46,131 bases of DNA from Bacillota bacterium (GTDB taxonomy: Bacteria; Bacillota; Dethiobacteria; Dethiobacterales; Dethiobacteraceae), in NCBI GenBank assembly GCA_012800795.1, contig JAAZIQ010000055.1, forward strand, positions 1-46,131. Reading direction: 5' to 3'. A program made the position numbers and the translations under genes. This document shows, piece by piece, positions 32,700 to 41,211 of the stretch. The notes below the pieces were generated by a model. That model was not told where the DNA came from and did not search any database. It worked only from the letters and a program-made list of their open reading frames with translations. Numbering within the stretch: position 1 is the first letter of the stretch; every line of letters starts with the position of its first letter.

Positions 32700-34074
32700 A
32701 GCGGCGAGATTAGGTGAAGAGAGTATCGGAAAGCTGCTTTGGCGTTTTTCTTTGCCGGCAACCCTGGCTTCAGCCGTTAATGCTTCTTATAATATTATCG
32801 ATACAATTTTTGTGGGAGGCCTGGGCAGCGATGCCATTGCTGCACTGTCCATAGCTTTACCCATGCAGATGGTCATGGGGGCAATTGGAATTGGTACAGG
32901 TGTCGGTGCGGCTTCTCTTATTTCACGTTCTCTGGGGGCAAAAAAAGAAGAGGATGCTAATACCGCCGGAGGGCAGGTTCTAATACTGGCTCTTTTTGTA
33001 GGTCTGCTGTCAACGCTAATTGGTAGGTTATATTTAGAAGAGCTGCTTGTTTTTTTTGGCGCAACGGAAGAAATTATTGACCTGGCCCGCAGTTATATGG
33101 CAGTAATCATTGATGGGGCCGTAATGTTATATTTAATGTGGATAATGAATAATATTATTCGCGCTCAAGGCAATGCCGTTATTCCCATGATCGCAATGAT
33201 TGCTTCGGCATTAACTAACATTATACTTGACCCTATTTTTATCTATAGCTTTGAGATGGGAGTAAGCGGTGCCGCTTTAGCCACTGTGATTGCTAAAATA
33301 GTGGGAGTAGCTATAGAACTGCAATACTTATTGCGGAACAAAGGAATTATAAAAATTAATTTACAGCATTTTAAGCCTTCTTTTAGAATTATTAAGGAAA
33401 TATACCGTGTAGGTTTACCCTCTATGCTTATGCATATAGCCAATGATACTTCCATTATAGTTGCTAACCGGGTGCTTCGCTCATACGGTTATGTACCCAT
33501 TGCCGTACGGGGGCTAACCCAAAGGCTTCAAATGTTTGCTATTATGCCTGCTCGCGGGATATCGCAGGGCTTGGTTCCCATTATTGGCTATAATTTTGGT
33601 GCTCAAAAATATGATCGTGTTCGGGAGGCCATGCTAAAAGCATGTGCCATTGGTGCCTGTTTCACAACTGCGGCCGGAATAGCATATTTTGTTGCACCGG
33701 GCTTTTTCTTATCAATTTTCAATTCAGATCCTGAATTGTTAGCCATTGGCGTAAAAGCAGTGCGGATTGTGGTTGTGATGTACCCCTTAATGGGCATTCA
33801 GGCCATATCTACCACATTTTTTCAAGCCATAGGTAATGGTGTCCCTGCCCTTTTCCTTTCTTTATTGCGGCGGTTAATTTTATATATGCCTTTAGTGCTG
33901 CTGCTGCCCTCAATTTTTGATTTAAACGGGATCTGGTTGGCTGCACCCATTTCTGACTTTTTGGCCTTTGCCATTACACTGTATCTGGTGGCAAGAGAGT
34001 TTAAAAAGTATGATATTCCTCTGTTGAGAAAAGCAGAGAAGATTTTGCCTCAGCCTCAAAGTGATGAATCATAA
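32677..34074 (+). CDS. MATE-family multidrug efflux transporter
   Basis: A 465-residue protein with twelve predicted helices in two bundles, exporting cationic compounds using a sodium or proton gradient. Family segments are the first-bundle NASYNIIDTIFVGGLGSDAIAA split around residues 29-50, MIASALTNIILDPIFIYSFE near 171-190, and second-bundle RGLTQRLQMFAIMPARGISQ near 277, followed by IGYNFGAQKYDRV near 304. The start overlaps the end of marR, indicating translational coupling. The substrate is unknown; control by the adjacent MarR protein suggests induction by a toxic compound. Confidence 0.93.
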   Translation: MTNRVQNEAARLGEESIGKLLWRFSLPATLASAVNASYNIIDTIFVGGLGSDAIAALSIALPMQMVMGAIGIGTGVGAASLISRSLGAKKEEDANTAGGQVLILALFVGLLSTLIGRLYLEELLVFFGATEEIIDLARSYMAVIIDGAVMLYLMWIMNNIIRAQGNAVIPMIAMIASALTNIILDPIFIYSFEMGVSGAALATVIAKIVGVAIELQYLLRNKGIIKINLQHFKPSFRIIKEIYRVGLPSMLMHIANDTSIIVANRVLRSYGYVPIAVRGLTQRLQMFAIMPARGISQGLVPIIGYNFGAQKYDRVREAMLKACAIGACFTTAAGIAYFVAPGFFLSIFNSDPELLAIGVKAVRIVVVMYPLMGIQAISTTFFQAIGNGVPALFLSLLRRLILYMPLVLLLPSIFDLNGIWLAAPISDFLAFAITLYLVAREFKKYDIPLLRKAEKILPQPQSDES

Positions 34075-34113
34075 GGAGGGATAATTGCCTATTAGCAGGT
34101 CGAGATAAAAAGC

Positions 34114-34710
34114 ATGCCGCAAATAATGAAAAAACGCATCAAAATTGCTGTAAGTGTGCTTTTCTTACTGGCAACGATTTTTTTTAGTTCTTTGTACATC
34201 CACATAAAGCGTTTTGGGCAGGTAAGTGACTCCGGACAGGCGGATGTTATAATTGTTCTGGGGGCAGCGGTCTGGCCCGACGGTCCCAGCCCTGCTTTAC
34301 AGGCGCGTGTATGGCATGCACGCGAGCTTTACCTGGAAGGAAGAGCTCCATACATGATAGTTGCGGGAGGAATGGGTCTATATCCACCCACAGAAGCAGA
34401 AGTCATGTCAGCACTGGCCACTGCCTGGAACGTGCCCAAATCCCGCATTATATTGGAGGATAAATCCACCAATACGCGTGAGAATCTCACTTTTACGGCT
34501 CGTATTATGCAGCAACGGGGCTGGCAAACTGCGCTGTTGGTAACAGATGGCTACCACATGCGACGGGCAGCAGCCATGGCGCAGGATTTAGGAATTAAAA
34601 TCTTACGTGCTCCAGTAAAAACGGAAAGGAATTTTTGCGGGAAGTTTTTGCAGTTTAAATATGCGATACGGGAATGTTTTGCTTTTTTGTACTATCTGGT
34701 GACAAAATAG
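34114..34710 (+). CDS. YdcF/SanA-family (DUF218) membrane-anchored protein
   Basis: A 198-residue protein with one N-terminal membrane helix (about residues 10-28) and a DUF218 domain. Members include SanA and ElyC, linked to envelope integrity and vancomycin sensitivity in enterobacteria. Visible motifs are VIIVLGAAVWPDGPSPALQAR near 45-65 in two parts, MIVAGGMG near 81, ILEDKSTNTRENL near 111-123 and LLVTDGYHMRRAAAMAQ near 141. The start could be 34114 or the ATG at 34126; neither has a clear ribosome binding site. It follows the MATE gene by 39 nt, probably in the same operon. Confidence 0.85.
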   Translation: MPQIMKKRIKIAVSVLFLLATIFFSSLYIHIKRFGQVSDSGQADVIIVLGAAVWPDGPSPALQARVWHARELYLEGRAPYMIVAGGMGLYPPTEAEVMSALATAWNVPKSRIILEDKSTNTRENLTFTARIMQQRGWQTALLVTDGYHMRRAAAMAQDLGIKILRAPVKTERNFCGKFLQFKYAIRECFAFLYYLVTK

Positions 34711-34758
34711 AAGCCGGCTTTGGCTTACGGCTATCGGGCAATTATTATGCTAGCGACG

Positions 34759-34785
34759 AAAACGCACCATCGGTGCGTTTTTTTG
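34759..34785 (+). terminator. Intrinsic terminator after the sanA-like gene
   Basis: Stem AACGCACC / GGTGCGTT (34761-34768 with 34772-34779), a 3-nt loop and a T-run. Confidence 0.88.
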
Positions 34786-34786
34786 G

Positions 34787-34815
34787 TTGTGCAATACTTT
34801 TTTTATAGGTATAAT
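34787..34815 (+). promoter_or_regulatory. Sigma-A promoter of the znu-zur operon
   Basis: TTGTGC at 34787-34792 and TATAAT at 34810-34815 with a 17-bp spacer. Confidence 0.6.
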
Positions 34816-34827
34816 AAATCATAAATA

Positions 34828-34854
34828 AGAATATTATTATTTAAATAATATTCT
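34828..34854. promoter_or_regulatory. Candidate Zur operator
   Basis: AGAATATTATT-N5-AATAATATTCT, an inverted repeat with 11-bp arms, lies between the predicted start of transcription and the znuA ribosome binding site. Its AT-rich dyad form is Fur-family-like, and a zur gene ends the operon. Confidence 0.6.
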
Positions 34855-34864
34855 GGAGGTTACT

Positions 34865-35788
34865 ATGTTGCGAAAAAGTATTGTCCTGGGGTTAATGATT
34901 TTACTATTTTTGCTGCCCGGTTGCAGTAAGCAGCAGGAGGAAGTTGATTCTGCGCGTCTTACTGTTTATGCTTCCTTTTATCCGCTTTATGATTTTACCA
35001 AGAAAATAGGCGGCGAACATGTAAATGTCATAAATCTGGTGCCGGCGGGAGCCAATGTGCATGAGTGGGAACCAGGACCGCAGACGGTGGCTTCTTTGCT
35101 GGAGGCAGATTTGCTGATCGTTAATGGCCTTGGAATGGAACCTTGGCTGCCTAAATTACAAGATACCATTGCTGCAGCTGTGCCGATAGTTGATACTTCA
35201 ACCGGCATTACTCCCCTGTATCAAAATCATAACCATCAACATGCCACTGCTTCTTATTTCAAAATTCCTGATCCTCATATTTGGCTGGATCCCCACTATG
35301 CGCTGCGTCAAGCCGAAAATATAGCGGCGGCTTTAATTAAGCTGGATCCTCAAAATCAGGATGATTATCGTAATAATTTAACTGTTTTCGCTCAAAAGAT
35401 AGAGGAGCTTGATCGGTATTTTCGGGAAAGTTTAAAAAAGACAAAGCGGAGAGAATTTGTTGTAACGCACCTGGCTTTTAATTATTTAGCTGAGCGTTAT
35501 CATTTAAAGCAAATCTCTCTTAGCGGCTTAAACCCACAGGCGGAGCCCGGCGCGGCACAAATGGCGGAATTAGAAGATTTTATGCGTGAGCACCAAATTC
35601 GTTATATCTTTCAAGACCCATTTACTGAAAAACGTTTGGCGCAGTCATTGGCTGCAGATGTTAATGCTACCATATTGACACTCAATCCGCTTGCATCCTT
35701 AACAGAGGAGGAAGAAGCGGCAGGAGAAGATTACTTTTCTTTGATGCGCAAAAATATGGAGGCACTGATCAAAGCATTACAGGAATAG
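34865..35788 (+). CDS. znuA: Zinc ABC transporter substrate-binding lipoprotein
   Basis: ZnuA/AdcA-type proteins capture zinc outside the cell and pass it to the permease. The 307-residue protein has a signal peptide with lipobox LLPGC (Cys20). Candidate metal ligands are the histidines in NVHEWEPGP near 66, PHIWLDPH near 136 and VTHLAFNYLAERY near 199, plus the acidic residue in FQDPFTEK near 255. A short HNHQH stretch near 118 is the reduced His-rich loop. This His-His-His-acidic arrangement supports zinc or manganese; the neighbouring Zur protein favours zinc. The family's usual length is about 300. Confidence 0.92.
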   Translation: MLRKSIVLGLMILLFLLPGCSKQQEEVDSARLTVYASFYPLYDFTKKIGGEHVNVINLVPAGANVHEWEPGPQTVASLLEADLLIVNGLGMEPWLPKLQDTIAAAVPIVDTSTGITPLYQNHNHQHATASYFKIPDPHIWLDPHYALRQAENIAAALIKLDPQNQDDYRNNLTVFAQKIEELDRYFRESLKKTKRREFVVTHLAFNYLAERYHLKQISLSGLNPQAEPGAAQMAELEDFMREHQIRYIFQDPFTEKRLAQSLAADVNATILTLNPLASLTEEEEAAGEDYFSLMRKNMEALIKALQE

Positions 35789-35800
35789 GGAGATTTGAAG

Positions 35801-36559
35801 ATGAATCAACCCATCATCCAGCTGGAACATATTTACTTCTATTATGGTCAGCAATTAATACTTGATGATATAAGTCTGACGGTTAACCCCTGTGATTTTG
35901 TTGGCTTAATTGGACCCAATGGTTCGGGCAAAAGTACACTGCTTAAAATAATTGTTGGTCTACTGCAGCCTGCCCGTGGGAGAGTGCGGCTTTTTGGCAG
36001 CGGGCAAAGAAACATTGGCAATTTAACTCGTATTGGTTATGTTGCTCAAAATGCAATATCCTTTAATCAAATCTTTCCCGCAACAGTAGAGGAGATAGTT
36101 TTATCCGGTTTAACTGCTGCTTTAGGCTATTTCAGACGCCCGGGCAAAACAGAAAGGAAGCTTGTACAGCAAACATTACAGCAGGTAGGAATAGAGCATT
36201 TAAGTAAATGTTTGATTGGAGAACTTTCCGGTGGCCAGCAGCAGCGCGCCTTTATTGCTCGCGCTCTGGTTGCTAAGCCGGAATTATTAATACTTGATGA
36301 GCCTACTGTGGGCATTGATGCACAGGCACAGGAAAATTTCTATCGTTTATTGTCTTCTTTGCGCGAGCAAAAGGGGATAACACTGCTCATGGTGAGTCAT
36401 GACCTGAGCAATATTAGCAATCATGTTACCAAATTGGCTTATATTAATAAAAGACTATATTTTTATGGAACACCGTCAGAATTTTGGTCTGATAATACAA
36501 TGGGAAAATTATATGGACCTGTAGCTCAAGTCCCCAAAGGAGGAGCTGAGAATGTTTGA
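35801..36559 (+). CDS. znuC: Zinc ABC transporter ATP-binding protein
   Basis: This 252-residue ATPase powers the zinc importer. Walker A GPNGSGKST lies near residues 39-47, the ABC signature LSGGQQQRAFIARAL near 142, Walker B LLILDEPTVGID near 163 and the H-loop VSHDL near 198. A TTG at 35795 lies in frame, but AGGGAGA at 35787-35793 supports the ATG at 35801. The ribosome binding site overlaps the znuA stop codon, and the 3' end overlaps znuB by 8 bp, so the three genes are tightly coupled. Confidence 0.95.
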   Translation: MNQPIIQLEHIYFYYGQQLILDDISLTVNPCDFVGLIGPNGSGKSTLLKIIVGLLQPARGRVRLFGSGQRNIGNLTRIGYVAQNAISFNQIFPATVEEIVLSGLTAALGYFRRPGKTERKLVQQTLQQVGIEHLSKCLIGELSGGQQQRAFIARALVAKPELLILDEPTVGIDAQAQENFYRLLSSLREQKGITLLMVSHDLSNISNHVTKLAYINKRLYFYGTPSEFWSDNTMGKLYGPVAQVPKGGAENV

Positions 36560-37376
36560 CTTTTTGCATTATGCTTTTATGCAGCGTGCTTTTTTAGCCG
36601 GCACAATAGTGGCGTTTCTTTGCCCTACCATTGGGATCTACTTAGTTTTACGTAGATTGTCCATGGTGGGAAATATGTTTTCCCATGTCTCGCTGGCAGG
36701 TGTGGCCCTGGGTATTTTTACGGGTACTTATCCCTTGGGGGCTGCTTTGGCCTTGTCAGTGGCTTCTGCCGTTATACTGGAAGCACTGCGGCGAACATAT
36801 CGTATTTTTAGTGATTTGGCAATTGCTATTTTAATTTCTGCTGGCATTAGCCTAGCTGTAATTCTCATAAGTCTATCGCGGGCCTTGAATACAGATTTAT
36901 TTTCTTATTTATTTGGCAGTGTAATTGCCATTTCAGAGCAGGACCTTTACCTAATCGCTGTGGTAGGACTGTTTGTCATGCTTTTAGTTTTTGTGCTGCA
37001 GAAAGAACTTTTTTATATTGCATTTGATGAGGCCGGAGCTAGAGCAGCAGGAATAAGGGTTGATTTGGTAAATATGTTGTTTGTGCTGGCAGCATCCCTT
37101 ACCATAGCTGTGGCTATGCGCGTGGTAGGAGCTCTTTTGGTTTCTTCATTGCTGACTGTACCTGTAGCAGCGGCATTGCAGTTTGGAAAGAGTTTCCGAA
37201 CGACTCTGTTTTGGTCTTATTTGCTTGCCCTGACTTCAGTGTTTTCCGGGCTTATGGTGGCATATTACTGTAACTTAGCCCCCGGCGGCAGCATTGTGAT
37301 GTGTTCTCTAATTATTTTTGTTCTCAGTATCATTTGGGGCAGGAGGAGTGGCAGAAAACAAGATGTTGGAACCTAA
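36552..37376 (+). CDS. znuB: Zinc ABC transporter permease
   Basis: A 274-residue ABC-3 family permease with about eight or nine predicted helices. Characteristic segments are YLVLRRLSMVGNMFSHVSLA near 32-51, the coupling-type LFSYLFGSVIAIS near 117, and VVGALLVSSLLTVPVAAAL near 193. AAAGGAGGA sits 6 nt before the ATG. Its start overlaps znuC by 8 bp and its end overlaps zur. It forms the membrane channel of the znuACB importer. Confidence 0.94.
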   Translation: MFDFLHYAFMQRAFLAGTIVAFLCPTIGIYLVLRRLSMVGNMFSHVSLAGVALGIFTGTYPLGAALALSVASAVILEALRRTYRIFSDLAIAILISAGISLAVILISLSRALNTDLFSYLFGSVIAISEQDLYLIAVVGLFVMLLVFVLQKELFYIAFDEAGARAAGIRVDLVNMLFVLAASLTIAVAMRVVGALLVSSLLTVPVAAALQFGKSFRTTLFWSYLLALTSVFSGLMVAYYCNLAPGGSIVMCSLIIFVLSIIWGRRSGRKQDVGT

Positions 37377-37818
37377 GATACTAGTTCGTCTAAAAAAAGA
37401 GGGATATAAACTGACAAAACAGCGTCAGCAGATTTTGGATGTGATGCTGCAAAGCAAAACCCGCCTTACGGCGCAGGAAATATACAAGCAGCTGCAGAGG
37501 AGGGAGCTGTCTGTCAGTCTGGATACAGTCTACCGCAACTTAAAGCTGTTGTCGGCAATTGGTATTGTGCAGCAAATTTCTTTACAATCAGGTGCGTTAT
37601 ATGAACTCATGCAGGAGGAACACCACCATCATTTAGTTTGTGTGGACTGCGAAAAAATTGTTTGCATTTCCGCTTGTCCCGTTATGCCATCATATCTTAA
37701 AGATGCTGATGCCGCCGGCTTTGATATTTTAGGGCATAATTTGGAATTGTACGGACGCTGTAATGACTGCCGCAGCAAAAGACAGCTTCGTAAAGCGGAA
37801 AAATGCGTTAAGGATTGA
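37363..37818 (+). CDS. zur: Fur-family regulator, probably the zinc regulator Zur
   Basis: A 151-residue Fur-family repressor. The winged-helix domain shows GYKLTKQRQQILDVML near 12-27 and VSLDTVYRNLKLL near 52-64. The dimerisation domain carries HHHHLVCVDCEKIVC near 86-100 and a late CNDC near 137, giving the paired CxxC structural zinc site. Placement at the end of znuACB and a palindrome at the operon's front argue for Zur rather than Fur or PerR. The start is uncertain: GTG 37348 abuts AGGAGG, and ATG 37363 lies 16 nt after it. Either way it overlaps znuB. Confidence 0.88.
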   Translation: MLEPKILVRLKKEGYKLTKQRQQILDVMLQSKTRLTAQEIYKQLQRRELSVSLDTVYRNLKLLSAIGIVQQISLQSGALYELMQEEHHHHLVCVDCEKIVCISACPVMPSYLKDADAAGFDILGHNLELYGRCNDCRSKRQLRKAEKCVKD

Positions 37819-37832
37819 TCTGTTTGTTTTAG

Positions 37833-37867
37833 ATAATCCGGTATCCTAAAGGGCACCGGATTATTTT
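37833..37867. terminator. Bidirectional terminator between zur and the glycosyltransferase
   Basis: Stem ATAATCCGGT / ACCGGATTAT (37833-37842 with 37855-37864) with T-rich flanks on both strands. It overlaps the stop codon of the minus-strand gene. Confidence 0.75.
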
Positions 37868-38859
37868 ATTGGGAGTGTCAAAATTTGTTCGTAGATTACT
37901 ATTATCTTGCGAGTTAATTTAGTATTGTCAAATTCTTTTTCTGCCAATTCGCGTCCAAATTTTTGCAGCTGTTGCAGATAGATTTTATTTTGCGTGAGTT
38001 TTGCTAAGTCATAAAAAATATTTTTATAACAAGGGTCATTACCTACTAGTCCGCTTAGATCAATAGCTTTTGCTTTTATCTTTTCAGGGGTTAGGATGCC
38101 CTGGCAGCTGCGTCCTAAAATTATGGCAGCATTACCGCAAGCCAAACCTTCAATGATGGCTCGACCTGTACCGACCACAATATCGGTTTTGGCCAGCAAA
38201 CCTGCCACGTCACTGGTCCAGCCAAGATAATGCGCCGTTTTACTGTTGGGAGGTTTATTTGCCGCGACAAAAAATTCTACCTGTTCGAGAAGATCGACAG
38301 CTTTACAAAAGTGATTGTAACCTTTGAGTTTACTTTGGTCTATACGTCCTACATAGGCTATTTTAACCGGTTCTGATTTGGGAGCTGGCTTAAATTCTTG
38401 TAAATCAACACCATTGGGGACAAGATGAACTTTGGCGGCAAAATCATGCATACTGTTTGCCACCCGGCGGGAGATACAGATGATGGCGCTTGCCTGCTGC
38501 AGATAGGGGCTCATTTCTTGATTATTTAGTCCTAAACCATGACAGGTGATTACCAGGGGGGCAGAGTATTCTCTGGCCAATAAGGCGGCTAAGGGGAAAG
38601 TTAGCGGTGAATGGGCATGAATAACCTGCGGCTGCCAGTGCTGCAGCTGCTGTAAAACAGCCTGCAGATCTCCTGGCTTAACAGTGGTAACACCTAGTTC
38701 ATTTATGGTTTCTCTATAGAGTTCCAATGCCTGATAGGAAGGATTGCCATCCAGAATTAAGCGGGCGTCAAGACCTTGTTTTTGTTGTTCTTTTACCAGG
38801 GAAAAAGCATGGGTCGTTTGGCCTGAATAAAAAAAACGATTCAAATGCAGAACTTTCAC
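37861..38859 (-). CDS. GT4-type glycosyltransferase
   Basis: A 332-residue GT-B fold enzyme of the GT4 group. The N-terminal acceptor half starts MKVLHLNRFFYSGQTTHAF and includes VIHAHSPLTFPLAALLARE near 85. The C-terminal donor half shows VPNGVDLQEFKP near 145, IAYVGRIDQSKLKG near 163 and the nucleotide-sugar acidic motif near AIIEGLACGNAAIILG near 238. The start is GTG at 38859 with AAAGGGG 6 nt upstream; the frame extends further but only through the upstream terminator. A sigma-K-like promoter just upstream suggests late mother-cell expression and a role in spore-surface glycosylation, which is inference. The acceptor and sugar are unknown. Confidence 0.85.
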   Translation of the reverse strand: MKVLHLNRFFYSGQTTHAFSLVKEQQKQGLDARLILDGNPSYQALELYRETINELGVTTVKPGDLQAVLQQLQHWQPQVIHAHSPLTFPLAALLAREYSAPLVITCHGLGLNNQEMSPYLQQASAIICISRRVANSMHDFAAKVHLVPNGVDLQEFKPAPKSEPVKIAYVGRIDQSKLKGYNHFCKAVDLLEQVEFFVAANKPPNSKTAHYLGWTSDVAGLLAKTDIVVGTGRAIIEGLACGNAAIILGRSCQGILTPEKIKAKAIDLSGLVGNDPCYKNIFYDLAKLTQNKIYLQQLQKFGRELAEKEFDNTKLTRKIIVIYEQILTLPIK

Positions 38860-38880
38860 TCTTTCACCCCTTTCTTGTAA

Positions 38881-38909
38881 TAGTGTATGTTCTCTGATAA
38901 GAAGGAGTG
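38881..38909 (-). promoter_or_regulatory. Candidate sigma-K promoter of the minus-strand glycosyltransferase
   Basis: Read on the minus strand, CAC (38909-38907), a 17-bp spacer and CATACACTA (38889-38881) match the sigma-K pattern mACm-N16/17-CATANNNTA. It lies between the CAP-gene terminator and the glycosyltransferase start. Confidence 0.55.
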
Positions 38910-38937
38910 AAAAAAAGGGAGCAGTATTTAGCTCCCT
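38905..38937 (-). terminator. Terminator of the CAP-domain gene
   Basis: On the minus strand AGGGAGC / GCTCCCT with an 8-nt loop is followed by a run of seven T. Confidence 0.85.
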
Positions 38938-38943
38938 CAATAA

Positions 38944-39522
38944 CTAGCGAGTACCTATAAACATTTGTGTAATATAAAGTTGGCGTCCTTTTTGATAAAC
39001 TCCTACCCCCGTCTGGTTAAAACGGGCATTTAAAAGTGTGGAGCGGTGTGTGCTGCTATTCATGAATAAATTTACAGCATTTGCCGCTGATGTGGTTTTA
39101 GCTAAGTTTTCGCCGGCATAACTGTAACGAATGCCGTTATTGCGCATCATATCATAGGCAGTACCATAGCGTGGCGAGCGGTGGGCAAAATAATTATTTT
39201 CAGCCATATCCTTACTTTTCAGGCGGGCAAGCTTTACCAACTCGTAGTTTATTGTTAAAGGTTGTAGTCCACGCATTGCCCGTTCACGGTTAATGCCGTC
39301 AAAAACCATTTGCTCTGCAGCCGTCAGACCGGCAGCAGTAGGCTCTTCAGCTTCTGACCTTGGCGCCGGTTGTGGCGTGGGCATAGGTTGGGCAGGATTT
39401 ACAAACTGGGCAAACCAGGCCGGCTGTGGCCAGCGTGGCGCTAAAGTTGCTGCATATGTGCTGCCAATATTCACGGAGACAAAAAGGACAATAATGGAAA
39501 AGATTAGTACTTGTCGTTTCAT
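38944..39522 (-). CDS. Secreted CAP/SCP-domain protein (YkwD-like)
   Basis: A 192-residue exported protein. A signal peptide covers about residues 1-25, ending STYA-A. A proline-rich linker (PAQPMPTPQPAPR near 41-53) follows, then a CAP domain from about 65. Domain signatures are NRERAMRGLQPLTINYELVKLA around 77-98 in two parts, MAENNYFAHRSP near 106, YAGENLA near 135 and SSTHRSTLLNARFNQTGVGV around 156-175. In Bacillus and Clostridia such proteins are often secreted or coat-associated; the molecular function is unknown. GGAGG lies 7 nt before the ATG at 39522; the frame's earlier ATG at 39552 lacks one. It is followed directly by its own terminator. Confidence 0.88.
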   Translation of the reverse strand: MKRQVLIFSIIVLFVSVNIGSTYAATLAPRWPQPAWFAQFVNPAQPMPTPQPAPRSEAEEPTAAGLTAAEQMVFDGINRERAMRGLQPLTINYELVKLARLKSKDMAENNYFAHRSPRYGTAYDMMRNNGIRYSYAGENLAKTTSAANAVNLFMNSSTHRSTLLNARFNQTGVGVYQKGRQLYITQMFIGTR

Positions 39523-39623
39523 ATAAAACCTCCAATAAAAATGTATCGACAAGTATTAAGTTAACAAACGCTTGTCCGAAAAGCAAACAAGAAATAAGAA
39601 AATTGTTCTGTTTGTAGTTTAGC

Positions 39624-39644
39624 TAGCCAAGTCCAGGTTGGCTA
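39624..39644. repeat. Inverted repeat between the CAP gene and the coiled-coil gene
   Basis: TAGCCAA-N7-TTGGCTA (39624-39630 with 39638-39644). It lies just past the stop of the coiled-coil gene on the minus strand, but no T-run follows. It could be a weak 3' hairpin or a regulator site for the CAP gene. Confidence 0.4.
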
Positions 39645-39659
39645 TAGCAGCGGATCCGG

Positions 39660-41108
39660 CTATTCTTTGGGAAATGTCTTTTTCTGGAATAAGCCGGCGA
39701 CTGTATCCCATACACCTTTTCTTTTTAGTAATTCTTCTTCCAGTGAACTAATTTTCTGCTGTAGTTCTTTCTCCTGTTTTAAGGCAGCGTCAAGTTTTTG
39801 ACGCAGTTGTATCAGTTCTTTATTCTGTGTATTAACTATTGCTTCTGTTTTTTGCAATTTCTTTTGTGTTTGCAGAAAGTTATCGCGGTATTGTTCCAGC
39901 TCTTTGCATTTTGCAGCCAAAGCAGCATTTTCCTCCCGTAATTCTTTTACTTTATTATTGAAATGGGCCAATTTTTCATTAATGGTAATGGTTTGTTTCC
40001 TGATATTGTCTTGTGAAAGTTCCAACATATGACGGAATTGGGCTAGGGTGGCTTCTTTTTTGCTTAACTCATACTCCAGACGTTTTTTTTCGGCCATTAA
40101 ACGGCGGGCATGGAGAAGAAGAGGGTTGTCATCATCTTCTTCTACAGAAGTTTGTATTTGTGAATGTGTCTCGATTTCTACTTTGGCACTTTCCAGTAAA
40201 GTAGTGTTTTCGTCCTTTGTTACTAAAGCTATTTTAACTTTACCGTTCTGCGCTATTCGGACGGGATGTTTGTTGGAGGAAGAGCTTTCTGTTTTTTCCA
40301 CCACTTCATGTGGATTAAAAAAATGTATGTTTTTGTTTTCATCGAAAATCCATAATTTTACCTGTGGGTAAGTTTCGGAAAAGGACATTAACTGAGCTGA
40401 AAAATCAAGAGGATGTGTTAGGGGAGGCTGCCACCCGCCAACCGGCCAGCCACCGGCTAACCTGGCCTGATATTGGAGCATTTGCCCTTGTGCTGAGACC
40501 CAAGCGATATGAATGTTTTGTACGGAATCAAAAAGAAAAGCAGGATGAGTTTGAAGTTGTACTTTCGGGGCCAAAGTGAAGGGCTGCTGATGGTGGTAGT
40601 TTTTTAATTCAACAGTCAGGTAGATAAGCTCCAAAGACTTTAAATCATAAACTAGTAAATGGGCATAGCCATTTTGATCGATAACCATATTTAGGGGGGC
40701 AGGCTGCTGTCCCAAGACTATCTGGTGGTTTCGCTGATCCAATTCTTTTAATGAGGCCAAAATAATTTTAGCATCGCCCTGTGCGCAATAGTAAATCTGC
40801 CCATTGGGACTGCTGGCTAATTGAAAATAGTCTGGTGCTTCTTCTGTAATAAACGGCATCTGCCGCAACTGTTTATCTGTTAAAAGTAAATAATTTAATA
40901 TCTGCGGGTGGCTAACTGCTAAAATATGGAGTTGGTTATTTTGTCCCAATGCTGCTTCAAAGCGCTGACAATTTTCCAGCAACGGCACAGTTTCAGTTTC
41001 GCCTGTCTTCGGGTCTTGTATTTCGCAGATTAAGGTTTCATTATTTAGCATTAAACAATAAGTAATTTCGTCCTGGCAAATATAAGGCAATGTGGAAAAT
41101 GTATTCAT
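39660..41108 (-). CDS. Unrecognised 482-residue protein: beta-rich N-half and coiled-coil C-half
   Basis: I do not recognise this family. The first ~290 residues are short alternating beta-like segments, many ending in aromatic-polar pairs (for instance NGQIYYCAQGDAK, NGYAHLLVYDLK, VQNIHIAWVSAQGQ). This looks like a repeat-built beta-propeller or beta-solenoid. An acidic linker (SVEEDDDNP near 345) precedes a long coiled coil (about 355-465) rich in Glu/Lys/Gln heptads, then a short tail GVWDTVAGLFQKK. There is no signal peptide or membrane segment. The ATG at 41108 has GGAGGG 7 nt upstream; the frame extends beyond it without support. It is divergent from the cysteine-rich protein gene, and a structural role in the spore envelope is plausible. 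Confidence 0.75.
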   Translation of the reverse strand: MNTFSTLPYICQDEITYCLMLNNETLICEIQDPKTGETETVPLLENCQRFEAALGQNNQLHILAVSHPQILNYLLLTDKQLRQMPFITEEAPDYFQLASSPNGQIYYCAQGDAKIILASLKELDQRNHQIVLGQQPAPLNMVIDQNGYAHLLVYDLKSLELIYLTVELKNYHHQQPFTLAPKVQLQTHPAFLFDSVQNIHIAWVSAQGQMLQYQARLAGGWPVGGWQPPLTHPLDFSAQLMSFSETYPQVKLWIFDENKNIHFFNPHEVVEKTESSSSNKHPVRIAQNGKVKIALVTKDENTTLLESAKVEIETHSQIQTSVEEDDDNPLLLHARRLMAEKKRLEYELSKKEATLAQFRHMLELSQDNIRKQTITINEKLAHFNNKVKELREENAALAAKCKELEQYRDNFLQTQKKLQKTEAIVNTQNKELIQLRQKLDAALKQEKELQQKISSLEEELLKRKGVWDTVAGLFQKKTFPKE

Positions 41109-41182
41109 TTTGCATCCCTCCTTTAATAAAAGATATGTTTTCCGAGCATGAACAGAACTACAAAAGTTTCTCGGCTTTACTG

Positions 41183-41211
41183 CACACTCTATACGCAATG
41201 CGCATATATTA
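41183..41211 (+). promoter_or_regulatory. Candidate sigma-K promoter of the cysteine-rich protein gene
   Basis: CAC at 41183-41185, a 17-bp spacer and CATATATTA at 41203-41211 match mACm-N16/17-CATANNNTA. The same geometry is seen for the glycosyltransferase at 38859. The transcript would start near 41218, about 50 nt before the GTG. Confidence 0.55.
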
